From Trogon surrucura (taxonomy: Eukaryota > Chordata > Aves > Trogoniformes > Trogonidae): 64,000 nucleotides of DNA. The notes under the pieces are model-generated. The model ran no database searches. It was not told the DNA's origin and worked only from the letters and a program-made list of their open reading frames with translations. Position 1 is the first letter of the stretch, and each line of letters starts with the position of its first letter. Shown in pieces: positions 22,441 through 35,700 of the stretch. The stretch covers positions 1 through 64,000 of the forward strand of contig JAJGST010000082.1 of NCBI GenBank assembly GCA_020746105.1, written 5' to 3'. The translations under genes and the position numbers were made by a program.

Positions 22441-24860
22441 GTTCATTACTTGTTTGTCTTTGGGTATCAAAATACCTATTCTGAATTTGATCGTTTTGTT
22501 GGGTTTTTTTGCATGTGGTTTTTCTGTGTAGAATTAAGCATAATTACATAACTTGTGTGCTTCCCTACAAGCACATAATTGCAGCCAAATAATGTGGCAG
22601 TATTTAAAACACAGTTTTATCTGTAAGGATGGCTTTCACATTTTCTAGCTTGTATGGTACGTGGGACTCCTCAACCCTCTTTTAGCAACTTACTGTAGGC
22701 ACCTTCCATGAGATTGTGCCGTTTAGTTTAAGTTGTGGTAAATGCTGACAGGTAAGGCAGGTAACTGGGTTTCTTGTACAGCCAATGGAGATCTAAGCAG
22801 TGCAAGAAAAATCCTTAGGTTGTGTGATCTTAATGTGGTGTAGAATACAAACTCTAGTTGAGAGTTGTCTGAATGAAAAGGATGTCAAAAAGAGAAAATA
22901 AAAATTATGTTTACACATCCATTACAGACTTAAAAAATTTCCAAACCTCTTTATTGTACCCTACAATATTGACTGAAAATAATACAAGAAAAAAAGAGTG
23001 ATTAATTAGAGTATTTCAGGCACCTGCCTTCAAATAATTGATCATTCTCAGTTGACACATAAAGATTACTTCCATGTTTAGTTTGGAGGATCGTTAATGT
23101 CACATAAAGCTTCTAAGGGTAAAAATTAGGATGAATGTATTTTATATTTTAGTCCACTGAAAATGGAATACAAGTAGCAATTTTTACCACACAAGTATCT
23201 CCATTATCTTCAGAACTGCTGTTGCTTGTAATACAGAGGGAGGGTGAAGGTAAGGTTGTATTTAACTATCACTAGAACATTGCTTAGATTTAAGGGGAAA
23301 AACAATGAAAAACACATTAATGTCAAAATACATTGAAATATATTATTGTTGCTGCTATCTTCTCCCTGATCTCTCAACAGAGGTCATAGGATCTTTAAAA
23401 GTACAGTAAGAGATTTCCATCTTTCCAATCTTTTGTTCTATTGTACCCACATATATTTTCCTTCCCAAACAACCCTTCTTTCTTTTCTCTCACACTCTGC
23501 TTCACTTGGAAACTACAGATTTCCAACACTCTTCAAACTTATGTTGGTGTTATCAGAGTGTAGGTGAGATGAGACAACAAGACAGAGCTCTAACAGCTAG
23601 AGAAAAAGAAATTAAGTGCTCTTTGTCCAAAGAAAAGATCAGCATCTATGCTTCTGTTTCCTTTCTTTCATTAAGCTGGAACCTTACCCTTTGTTCTCTT
23701 CTGAATGGTTGAAAACAGGGTGGACTGAAAACCGCTGTGAACACGTACAGTTCCTGGAGACTTTCTGCAGCTTCTGTTACGTGAAAGGTTTCCCAGGATG
23801 GAAAATATCACTCAGTATTTATTTTTTCAAAGCCCAAGAGAATTAAGAACAGAATTAGAGGGAATAAATTCCCTTCCTTTTTCTAAACCACATGGAGGAG
23901 GTTAATCATCTGGGGCCTTTTGTTTGCTTGTTTGGTTTTTATTTTTTATGTGCTAAGCAGCTATTGTAGAGCTGTTGACACTTATTTTTCTTTCTCCGTG
24001 CTGTCTGTGTGATAAGACACTGGACTGGAATTCAGGGCATTTCTGTTCTGCTGTTGGCCCATAATCACATGATGGGTAGCTTTGACCAATAGATCTCTTC
24101 ACTTAGCAGTGCCTCAGTTTCTCCACATAGATAATACAGTGATTATACTGGCCTTGAAAATAATTTGAGGTTCCTCAGAGAAAGTGGTTCCCAGGCATGT
24201 CAATAATATTGTAGGCATGAAATACACCATTCAAAGGGGAAATCAAAATCTCACCACGTGCCTACAAACTCAGAGTGAGATTCAGCTCAGAGATTAAGAC
24301 ACCTGAACACAGGGGACAATACTGCAGGAGCCCATACGTGAAGTACGAGGCTGAACACCCGTTGTACTCGACAGGAAGAGAATCAGTGGGACAGAGTCCA
24401 GACAGTGCTTCACCTCCCTCAAAAGTAGCCAAATTGTTGGGGTTTCATTTTCCAAAATGTGTGTCTTTTCAAATACTGTTGGCTGTTCTTCTTAGCCTTC
24501 AGCTGATGCTCTGTATTTTCTGAGTTGTGTCTGCCAGATCCCTGTGGGTGTCTCGGATACCCAAGGCACTGATCATCTGTTTCCTTCTCCAACAGCTAAA
24601 GCAAAGCAGAGGTATCCCAGACACTTCGGTGTGTCTGCACATTCACTTCAGGTTTGTGCTGCATCTCTGGAAATCTGATTCTTACAAGAAATAGAGTGCA
24701 AATACTAGTAAGCGAGGCACAGTCAAAAAGTTTGGGCTTGAGTAGGATCTAAAGTTCAAACTTGCCACAGAACAGTCTTTTTAAATGAGAGAGAGTTCCT
24801 TTAGAGACAGGTATTCTCAGGCTGGTCCAACTTTTATTTCAAAGTATAGACAAATAAAAG
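22441..24860. other. Unassigned non-coding stretch
   Basis: 2.4 kb of AT-rich sequence without recognisable coding or repeat signals. Confidence 0.4.
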
Positions 24861-25080
24861 TGTGATGGATTTGAGTCTGGTGGGGGTTTTGGAAGTGGAG
24901 GAAGAGCTGTGATGGGTGATTCTTGAGAAACTTTGAGAGCCCTTGGTAGAAGCTGGACGTGCTTCTGGCCAGAGCCAGGACAATCAGTGCCTCTGTGATC
25001 AATGTATTGAAGAGTCAACCCCATTGCTCTAGCTCCTCTCTCTCTTCTGGTTTCATGCATCAACAGAAATACAGTTGGCA
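24861..25080 (+). mobile_element. LTR 5' fragment, same family as 4050 and 45617
   Basis: Starts TGTGATGGATTTGAGTCTGG and follows the first 200 bp of the 45617 LTR (AGAGCTGTG, CTTTGAGAGC, CCAGGACAATCAGTGCCTC, GATCAATGTATT). It then departs, so only the left end is present. Confidence 0.75.
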
Positions 25081-26670
25081 TGCACATATGACTGTTATTT
25101 GATTATCTTACTCATGATTATCTTACTCCATAAACAGTGGACCACTCAGGGCACACTGAGGTCTCCTGCACAGCAGTGGGCTGCACACCAGCATCTCCCC
25201 TGGAGTAGGGACACCTCTTCCTTGAGATTGAGGAAATACTTATTATATCCGATACTCAGCAAGTAAATTGCGAATAAGTGCGTTGAAACTTTGAAATCTT
25301 ATCGAAGCGAGATGCACGCAGAATGGTGCGCGTATAATCCTTTAGACAAAACTGTCGTCCAAGTCTGGGACTAAGTCTGAATTCAGCCACACCTACTCTC
25401 CCATCTGAGAAGGAGTTCAGGCTCTTTCTGAACCTGAAACTCAATGGGAGGGTCACCCTGACAGTTTACTTTGACCCTAACCTCTGTGCATTGGATAATC
25501 GAGTGTACCTTGCCATCAGATGTTGTTAACCACTGTCACATTTACCACTGAACTTTGATAACTCGTGTATCAATATCGTTACTTCTCTCTTGAGAGACTC
25601 TATCCACAGCAACATGACAGATATTTGCCATTAGGACAAATAACGCTTAACAAAAACGCCCACGTTCTAAGGAAAAAAATCTCCATATCAAAAGTCTGGG
25701 TGGTCACCTTCTTACTCAGCAGAAATCTCAGTGTTGCAGTGTCAGGGAGTAACAGGTTATTGCAAGTTTCTTGTTGTTTCCCCATTACTCAGAGGGCAGC
25801 ACTCCCACGCAAGGTAAAGAACTGGGTGGGGGCCCATCGTTTGGCCTTGAGCCCATCTGCTGACACATGGCTGACATACAGAAAGCATTTGTTGTGCTGA
25901 CACTAGTTCAGCAGGTATGTGAGAAGAGAGGAAGCAGAAGAGGAAGAGGACAGGAGCTGCTGCAGCAGAGGAGCTGAAAGCTCCATAGGTGAGTACTGTG
26001 ACGGGGATGTAGGAAGATGGTGGCTGGCAAAGGTGGTTATGTTTGGAAGGGATGCTCGAGAGCAGCTGAGGGCAGAGGAGGGCAATATGGACAAAGAACG
26101 CTACAAAGTTTTGTCAGGAGGCTGGCACAAAGGGAGGTTTGACAGAAGCACAGCTGTGAGCAGCCACAGGACAGACGGGGAAGAGAAGCTGACCTAGAGA
26201 AGAGGATTGCAGCCTTCAGATTGCCAAGTCAGAGAACTGCACAGGGAAGAGACATAGAAGAAAACCCAAGGAATCCAGGCAAAAAAAAAAAAAAGAGAGC
26301 TAGAGAGGAGGAATGGACGAGTGAGAGATTGGAACAGAGAAGATAAAAAGCAGAGTGGGCACTGGCCAGGAAAAGGAGAAAATCAGATCCAGAGAGAGTC
26401 TGAACTGAGAATTATTTTTTTGTATGTTAATAAAACGATTCACTGTACTACCATTTTAAAATGAGAGCTCAGTCTGTGGAATATCTATAGTAAAGACCTA
26501 GTACCTATTATAAATACCTAGATGTAAAATATTCCATCTAGAATGAATAATTTTTCTCTGTATTATGCCCAGACCTCCTGTCCAAAACAGGAGGTTTGTT
26601 CAATACTTAATAACTACAGCATTTTCAGTGTGGGTTTTTTCTTTTTTTTTCCTTTTCACTGTCAATCCAG
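25081..26670. other. Unassigned stretch upstream of the ABO-like gene
   Basis: A segment around 25255-25600 has an unusual mixture of CpGs and LTR-like words but I cannot place it. 25918-26400 is purine-rich (GAGGAAGCAGAAGAGGAAG) with a poly(A) run at 26281. Non-coding 5' exons of the downstream gene could be here, but none is demonstrable. Confidence 0.35.
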
Positions 26671-26766
26671 GGTTCACAAACTTTTTATCAACACCAGCAA
26701 CATGGGAATCACAAAATTACATGGACTGGCTATCCTAGTGACGGCAGGAATCACTGCAGCTATCTG
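26671..26766 (+). CDS. ABO: ABO-like exon encoding start and signal anchor
   Basis: The acceptor is a T/C-rich tract then CAATCCAG; the donor is CTG|GTGAGT. The ATG at 26702 sits in AACATGG, a good initiation context, and encodes [21 protein letters not shown]: a short tail with Lys, then a hydrophobic signal-anchor, the usual start of a type II Golgi enzyme. It ends in phase 2 with TG, to be completed by G in the family's usual Trp. The exon's 5' part is also open in this frame, so a further upstream start cannot be excluded. Confidence 0.7.
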
Positions 26767-29700
26767 GTGAGTGGTTAAAGTTTGATAATGATTTTCAAAT
26801 TGCATATATTTCTATTGCTCATCTCGAGTGATGTTTCTTCTCATTATACTTAGGCAGGTGCAATGTAAGCAGTTGCTCAAAGCTAAATTCCTAATCTCAT
26901 TCCATATTCAAAAGATAAAATCAGGCAAGTGTGGACACTTGTTGTCTCTTTTGTGAAATTCTAAAAATATGATTAATTAAGCTCTGTATATTCTTGTGGG
27001 CCCAAGTATGTATTTTGATGTTTACATATCATGGTGACATCTCTGGAGTTCAGATGAACAGAATGATCCTGTCATAGAGCTAGTATTCTGTGGAGTGGAC
27101 TTAGCCATATTAATCCCACACAATGGTTAGCCTTGGTCTCCCTTGGTTTATGTGTCCCTATAGCAGCCTCCTAGAATGACGTTTTCATACTTGTGTAGTA
27201 TGTGCTCTGTGCCTTGAGGCCCAGAAATGCAGAGTTTGCTGGAATAATACTGGAGGACTGCCCCAAATGGAGGCACTAGGACAAGCTTTTAATCCATATA
27301 CTTTGTCTGGGGCAGAGCATCATCTACCACAAGTGCTTACACTTTTGTTGCTGATACAGTTTGGCTCACATCAGAGGAGAACCCACACACTGGCCAGAGC
27401 AGGGCCAAAATGATGATCTATCACTTCACCCCAAAAGGGGGCTACACGGTAAGTTTCTAACAGCAGCTGAGGGTGAGCTCTGCTGCAAAGCAGACACATT
27501 TCCTTTGGCAAGAGTGGTCTTGGGCCTCGTGAAGTGCGAATCTTCCACAGATTTTCAAAGTTCATAGATCTGCAGATAACACCAGGCTAAAGAGCTCCCT
27601 TGAAACAGCTGAGCTTTGCACATCCCCATCAGCAGCTGGCTCCACATATTTGTATTCTCCGAGCTTTGTTTCAGAGTTTCAGTCGTAAAGGGAGTGGAGG
27701 GGGTTATTTACTGTTTTTATCATTGACTCGTGGCTTTCTTATTCTGTCCGAGGTTCCATCACCCTTCCTCCTCAGCCAGTGACCAGGAACCCACAGCCTT
27801 CTCTGAAGAGGATCTCTTGCTGTAAGGGACTAAGTTTCATTCTGCATGTCTTGCGAGACGCAGCATCTATATTCTAGGCCACTAGGCTGAGACTCATCTG
27901 ATAAGACTAATTCTTAAGCGGAAAAGCCATGCCAGAGAAGTGCCTGTTTCCATTTTGGGATAAATCTTCCTTTAGTGACTGGCTAAGATGCAGCCATCTC
28001 TACCATGAATGCCTTGAGCTGGATGAATAGACTCAGATTCCAGAGATTTAACATGGGGAGTCTGAAGAGTGAAATATAAATAAATTGATTCAGCTCCCCC
28101 AAAATCATGTCATGAAAAGACAGCTTAATCCCACCTGGTTGAGACACCAAAAGGTTGGCTATCTACTTCTAATGAAGTCATCTGGGCTTCCTCTGTAGTC
28201 ATCAGAAAGAAGTGGGCTCTGCCAAAGTCTCTTAATCCCATTCTTATTTAGGGATTGAGAGACAGTTTGTGACATGTTCTTACCAAAATAACCATCTGGA
28301 CAACTAATTATAGTTCTAGAACTGAGGCTGCTGTCATAAGATTATGTAAATACAAAGACAGGACCACTAGGATCTTATTTTTTAGCAAGGAGGAAGTAAA
28401 TCCTCTGAAATCAGTACAGCTGCAATTTCAACAATTTAAACAGTGTGTGCATGTATTAGGAGTAACTTTAGTTAAAGCAATTAGACAACTATGTTATGTT
28501 CATGTTGTACTTGGGAAAAACTAATTTTATTTGGTCAGAAGTGCCTCTTCAATGACCTTCATTCCAAACCATTTCCCTTAGAAATGAAACCTGGATGTAC
28601 ACCACTGGGTAAGACAGTAGGACCTGCCTTATGTCGCTGATATCATAGAATCATAGAATCATAGAATGTTAGGGATTGGAAGGGACCTCGAAAGATCATC
28701 AAGTCCAATCCCCCTGCCAGAGCAGGAATGCCTAGAATATGCTACACAGGAACGTGTCCAGACAGGTCTTGAATGCCTCCAGAGAAGGAGACTCCACAAC
28801 CTCTCTGGGCAGCCTGTTCCAGGGCTCCGTCACCCTCACTGAGAAGAAGTTTCTTCTCGAGTTTAAGCGGAACCTCTTATGTTCCAGTTTCAGCCCATTA
28901 CCCCTTGTCCTATCAGTGGTTGTCACCGAGAAGAGCCTGGCTCCATCCTTGTGACACTCACCCTTGACATATTTGTAAACATTAATGAGGTCACCCCTCA
29001 GCCTCCTCTTCTCCAAACTAAAGAGCCCCAGCTCCTTCAGTCTTTTCTTATAAGGGAGATGCTCCACTCCCTTAATCATCCTAGTTGCCCTGTGCTGGAC
29101 TCTCTCCAGCACTTCCCTGTCTTTCTTGAACTGAGGGGCCCAGAACTGGACACAGTATTCCAGATGGGGTCTCACCAGGGCAGAGTAGAGGGGAAGGAGA
29201 ACCTCTCTTGACCTACTAACCACCCCCCTTCTAATACACCCCAGGATGCCATTGGCCTTCCTGGTCACAAGGGCACAGTGCTGGCTCATGGTCATCCTGC
29301 TGTCCACCAAGACTCCCAGGTCCCTTTCCCCTACACTACTCTCTAATAAGTCATTCCCCAACTTATACTGGAACCTGGGGTTGTTCCTACCCAGATGCAA
29401 GACCCTACATTTACCCTTGTTGTATTTCATTAAATTTTTCCCCGCCCAACCCTCCAGCCTGTCCAGGTCTCGCTGGATGGCAGCACAGCCTTCTGGTGTG
29501 TCAGCCACTCCTCCCAGCTTGGTGTCATCAGCAAACTTGCTGATAGTACTCTCTAGTCCCTCATCCAAGTCATCGATGAATATATTGAATAATACTGGTC
29601 CCAGTACCGACCCTTGAGGCACTCCACTGGATACAGGTCTCCAACCAGACTCCGCCCCATTGACCACAACTCTTTGTCTTCTTCCCCTTAGCCAGTTCGC

Positions 29701-32700
29701 AGTCCACTTCACTACCTGAGAGTCTAGACCACACTTCCTCAGTTTAGCAGCAAGGATGCTGTGGGAGACTGTGTCAAATGCTTTACTGAAGTCAAGGTAG
29801 ACCACATCCACTGCTCTGCCATCATCTATCCACCTTGTTATATCCTCATAAAAGGCTATGAGGTTAGTCAAGCACGACTTCCCTTTGGTGAAGCCATGTT
29901 GACTGTCTCTAATGACCCTCTTATCCCTGATATGCCTTGAGATGGCACCAAGGATAAGTCGTTCCATCACTTTCCCAGGGATGGAGGTGAGGCTGACCGG
30001 TCTATAGTTACCCGGGTCCTCCTTCTTGCCCTTTTTGAAGACTGGAGTGACATTTGCTTGCCTCCAGTCCTCAGGCACCTCTCCCGTCTCCCAAGACTTG
30101 GCAAAGATGATGGAGAGTGGTCTAGCAACCACTTTTCACTAACCTGAAATTCTTTTCTGTGTTTTTTTTTGTTTTGTTTGTTTTGGTTTGGTTTTCATAT
30201 GACCAAAATGAATCAGAGCTTGTGTCAGTTTTCACGGTAAGGACTTATGTCTGCTCTCTCACAGCTCTGACTCACGTATGGATGTCTTGCTAAACATCCG
30301 TCCTCTTCCTTTATCCGTGTTGAATAACACCTAGTACCGAAGCCTGATCTTTAGTCCAGTAAGAGCAGCTGGCTTGTCAAACAATTTAATTTCTGAGTTT
30401 TACTCTTAACAACAATTTCTGGTCATCCGCCATAAGATTCTGTTGAATCCTGAGCTGTCCTTTAATGGGAGTCCAAAATATGGGTTCAGTGTAGGGGAGA
30501 GGTCACTGCATCAAGTTCTTCCTCTAGAAAATACAGTGCAGAGCATATTAGGAACATCTCTCTTCATTTTTTCAGAGCCTCTCCAAAGATATTCAGAATA
30601 CATACACATGCTCTTGCCAGAAGAGGGCAAGATTCATCTACAAGGAGGGAATGCAACTGACACGCTTCCCATGAAACAGCAAAGCTAACACTCTTATGTT
30701 CTGTGACACAGGCCTGGTTTTCTTCATGAACTTCCAACCCGAACATTCTCAAATGTCAAAATTATGTCTTGGTAACAAGGGAATTTTGTCAGGTTCAGTG
30801 GAAACCTGGGTCGTAATCAATTCACACTAGACACATTTGATTAAGCGAAAATGAGTAAGATCATAGCAGACACATGTGAGGAAGTGGTGAGTAGCTGCTA
30901 GTGCTGTTAGCCCCAAAATAAGAGTGGGCATGGTAACACCAGAACGCTCAGTCCATCTGTGCTGGGTGTTCCCCTCTCAGGCTCCTGTGGTCTCACCAGA
31001 AAAAAAGGTTTGGTTTATTGTCCTGACACACATGGCCACAATGAGGCCAGGGTTCACCCAGTGGGTGCCCTTAGACAGCTCTGATTACACGATTTTCCCT
31101 ATTACCACTTTCCCATTTCTCGAGTCTCCTATTTGCTGACCTGGTGCCTCCATTTCTCCACCCCAGTCCCCTCCAAATAAACAGTTCACCTCGAGGTATT
31201 CTTAATCCGGTGATCACAGTTCTGCTACATCCAGGTCGAAAACAAATTTCCTGAAGATGCGCTACAGGAACAGACCTGCTGAAAGTAACATCAATATAGA
31301 TGATTTTGCATTCGACCCTCATTAGACAGACTGAGTGGTATGTCTGAGGAACATTACTTAACCCTGTGTGTGGAAGTGAAGTAACATAAATCACATCACA
31401 GTGACTGTGATGGAGCCTAACTGACTGGACGCCACTGACATTGGGTGAAGGAAGAGCACTGCTGAAAGGCGTAAGAATCTCTTGCGGGGCTCATCCCTCC
31501 AGTCACGAAAAAGAAAATCTCAAACTGCTGTGCCATGTGGTATTTATGTGTCTTTTCTCTCACATTTTCAGACAAGCAAACTTAAATGAAACATCTCCAA
31601 TGCTTCCACGGTAAGAATAAGTTCTCTGCCTTCATTAATGTGATATTCCGTTGTTCTCAGGACTGTGTTTCTGGTACATAGAAGTCAGGACAGCCGAGAA
31701 CAAGGCAAAAGAAAAGGATGTCTGGTGTGTTTAGAGAGGAAGTCTTCCAGAAAACATCAAAAAATGCATACAGGCAGAATCTTTCCTTTGTTTGCTTTCA
31801 GAAAGGAAATTGGGAAATGATGGTGAATGCAGAGCCTTCATTATTATGAATAATTTTGAAATTATGTTTTTAGTTTTCTTAGAGCTTAGCTAATTTTTTT
31901 CCATCCACCACCACCACCCATCTCAGAAGCTAAAGCAGAGTCCTTGGGTGATGTTATTTTAAGAAGTAACAGTCGTGATCCCAGATGACTTGTAAATGTC
32001 TGTGAAAGGGACATTTTAGGGATGAATTGTTTTCTGAAACGACCTATTCTAGAGCCATATTAAAGTTCCTTTGTTTTTTTTCCTCCCAGATTTTAAGTGT
32101 CACCACTATAAACCTAGAAGGAGGGAGTTCATTTTTTCTTCTGGGATTTTCTGAGGAATTTTGTTGTTTTGTTATTTGTTCTGTTCCTGGCCTTCTCTAG
32201 TCATATTGAGGAAGATCTCTCTAAGCTGAAATCTTTACCCAACTCTCTAACTGCTGATAATGTTTTTAACAATCCACATTATGCACAAACTCATACACGT
32301 GTAGGCTCACACCTCCCCACTATTAACACAGGGGCTGGTTTAGAGCTGTTCAGATGCAAAATGATCTCATATTGTGCAGTGATCTCAAATTATCCTTCCA
32401 GATAGTGGAATAACAGTGGATAATGCTTCCAGATAGTACTTCAGCAATTCAAAAACACATTCCTGTAACTGGCAAGGCTCTACTTATACATGAACCAGTA
32501 TATTGAAACAAAAGCCTAAGCACACTCTGCAGGCATTACCCTGAAGGATTTCTCCCTTGGCCCCTTATGCCGTATGTTCTGTGTGAAGAACAGCTTCTGC
32601 ACTTCAGATACTCTCTAATACAGCTGCCCTTTTCCAGAGTTTACAGAGAAATGCCATAGTCTCTTTATTGTAAATCAAAGGCCTGTGTAATTATTATTTT

Positions 32701-35700
32701 TTAAAGCAAGAATAATCTTGTCATCTTTAAGACTCAGAGATTTCTTTTTCTCAGTCTATATCTCCAACCTGTGTTGAAACTGAACACGATCAACGAGATG
32801 CAAGGTCACATAGAATAAAGACACGGAGGTCACCTAGACTGACCCAGACAGAGCAGAGAGCAGTGTTTTCACACAGGCAGCACTCATATAAACAACTCAG
32901 ACTGCCTGATCCTATTCCTCTTTCTTGCTCATCAAAGCTGTAGTTCATAAGTGGACAAACACGCCCCTTCATTCCTTTGTTCCACAGGGATGCGTGTGCC
33001 TGTGAGTTCCTCAAAGCCTGGAACAGACAGAACGCCCAAACTCTCCAGACAGAATGCCCTAAACGTCCAGTCTTCGACCTCAAGTCTTTCTGGATTCTGG
33101 TCTCCTCTTGCTCGCAGGCTTGATCAGTCTGATGTTTGCCAACATATCCACCTGCATGCGTAGACTAGGGACTAAGGTTATATGGGAAATAAGTAGCATA
33201 GTTCAAAAAGAAGATAGCACAGACTGTAGAGATCAGGATAACGGCTTAGCCAGGCTATCTGAGTGACCAACACCCTGTTTACATAAGACTATATTCTATT
33301 ATCCATCACCTTGTCTCCATTTTCCCACATTTGTTGCCCCCTGACTACCTCTATTCCTCCTTGCTCTGCTTTGGCTCTTCCACCAAACATAAATATAGCA
33401 CATTCCCACAATTTGCCTCAGCCCATCGGTTTCTGACATGAGTTCCTTTCTTTGTTATTGTTTTAATAATCTACTGTTCATTAAGTTTTGTGTGTCTGAA
33501 TTTTATTGATTACATACATTATTTCTTGCCTTTACCTTTAATGCTGAATAGTCACTAACCAGATAACCTCTCAAATGAGAAATCTTTCACATACTCTTAC
33601 ATCCCTGCTATTCTTATTACTATTGTTGGATTTTAGCAATAATCAGTGATCATGTATATTATTCCAAGGTAATAGAGTTTTTCTTTTCTACAGAATATTA
33701 TATCCTCAGCCACTTCTGACAAAACCACGGTAAGTTTGGGTTTTTTTAAACCTGTTAATATTGAAAAGAAGAAGATATATTAAGGATGATTCTCCTCAGT
33801 TAACATCAGAAATTTGTCACATAGACACTTCTGATGTTGCGTGATAAATATTCATCTCTGGACATCACAAAGGAGCACAGAGGGACAATGGAAGGCAGGG
33901 AAGCAGTAAGAGAAACAATCACAGTGCAAGGGTGCCTACCAAGGCTGTAACAGGAGACCTAAAGTTGTTGTTGTCCAGGGATGAAATCTACAGAGCCCTG
34001 GCCCAGGCTGCCCAGGGAGGGTGTGGAGTCTCCTTCTCTGGAGACATTCAAACCCCGCCTGGACGCCTTCCTGTGTGACCTACTGTAGGTGACCCTGCTC
34101 TGGGGGGGGGCTGGACTGGATGATCTTCTGAGGTCTCTTCCAACCCCTGACATTCTATGATTCTGTGATTCTGTGAGTCAAAGGGAGAGACTCTCTAGAG
34201 CAACTTTCAGAATGAAAGGAGTTACTCCCTACAAGAGCATGGGATGGCGGGGAAAAGCATTTTGGGATTATGGAAGACTAATTATGGGATGTTGAGAGAA
34301 GCACCCACAAGTGGAGAAGGGGAGGAATCAGTGTGGTTTGAGGAGGAGCAAACATGGCAGAAAATGAGATAGTTATATAAGGGTGCGGTTGCATGTAAAG
34401 GTGATGGTCAGTATACTTGTGTGACAATGCCCTGTACCTGGTCAGTACAGTTTGTTCTGTATTCTCATTAAGTTCCATTTCTACCTGTTTTCGTAGGTAA
34501 GAGATTCTTCTGTGTGCATGTGTTGGTACGGAGGACTAAATGCAAGTGTAACCAGACCATGGCTTGGAGATGTGTGTGTCTGTGGTGCCTGCAGCTGGAG
34601 AGACCAGAGCATGTTATGCCAATGTGTGTGTTTGTTGTGAAAATATCCTCAGCCTCACCACTGGCTGGAGCAAGGAACACTGAGCTGCAGCAGCCTTGCT
34701 TCTGCTGGGCTACTAGACTCAGCAACTCCCCTAATAATACCTACCTTTAACTAATGATTTCACACTTAAACTCAGTACATATAAATAGGAAATTCTCAGG
34801 TGTAGTTCATCCAGATGTTCAAAATAATTTGGAGGAGTTTCCCTGGAAGTGGCCCATTTCTTGCCACTGACTGTGAGTGTGGTGTAGATCACTCACATGC
34901 AGACGCCTGCAATGAGGAAATTAGAAGACACCGGAAAATCCCCTGTGCAGTGCAAGGATCACACATGTCACAGAATCACAGAATGTCAGGGGCTGGAAGG
35001 GACCTCGAAAGATCATCCAGTCCAGCCCCCTGCCAGAGCAGGGTCACCTACAGCAGGTCACACAGGAACACGTTGTCGTGGTTTAAGCCGAGCCGGGAGA
35101 GACAAAGAACCGCGTGGTCGCTCTCTCACTCGCTCCCGCCCTGCCGGGAGTGAGGGGAAGAGCCCGGAGAGAGCAGGAGGTGGAGGCTCGTGGGGTTGAG
35201 ATAAAACCAGTTTGTTTTAATGGTGAACATAAATGGTAACGATGACAATAACAGTGAAGTGACAGTAACGTTTAACCAGATATAACGCGAGTAACACGCA
35301 ACGTGGATCTCACCACCCGGACCCAGCGACGCCCGGAAAGAGAGAGACCCCCGCCCCCACCAGCCCCCTATATATATACCCCGAGCATGACACCACAATG
35401 GTATCGAATAGCCCTTTGGCTGGCGACTAGTTTGGTTCAGCAATTCCCGACTAGCCCCTCCCCCTGTTTAAAATTAACCCTATCCCAGCTGAACCCCGTC
35501 CAGGCGGGTTTGAATGTCTCCAGACAAGGAGACTCCACACCCTCCCTGGGCAGCCTGGGCCAGGGCTCCGGCACCCTCACAGGGAAAAAGCTTTTTCTCA
35601 TATTTTTATGAAACCTCCTGTGTTCCAGCTTCCACCCATTGCCCCTTGTCCTGTCAGTGAACGTCACTGAAAAGAGCCTGGCTCCGTCCTCCTGACACTC

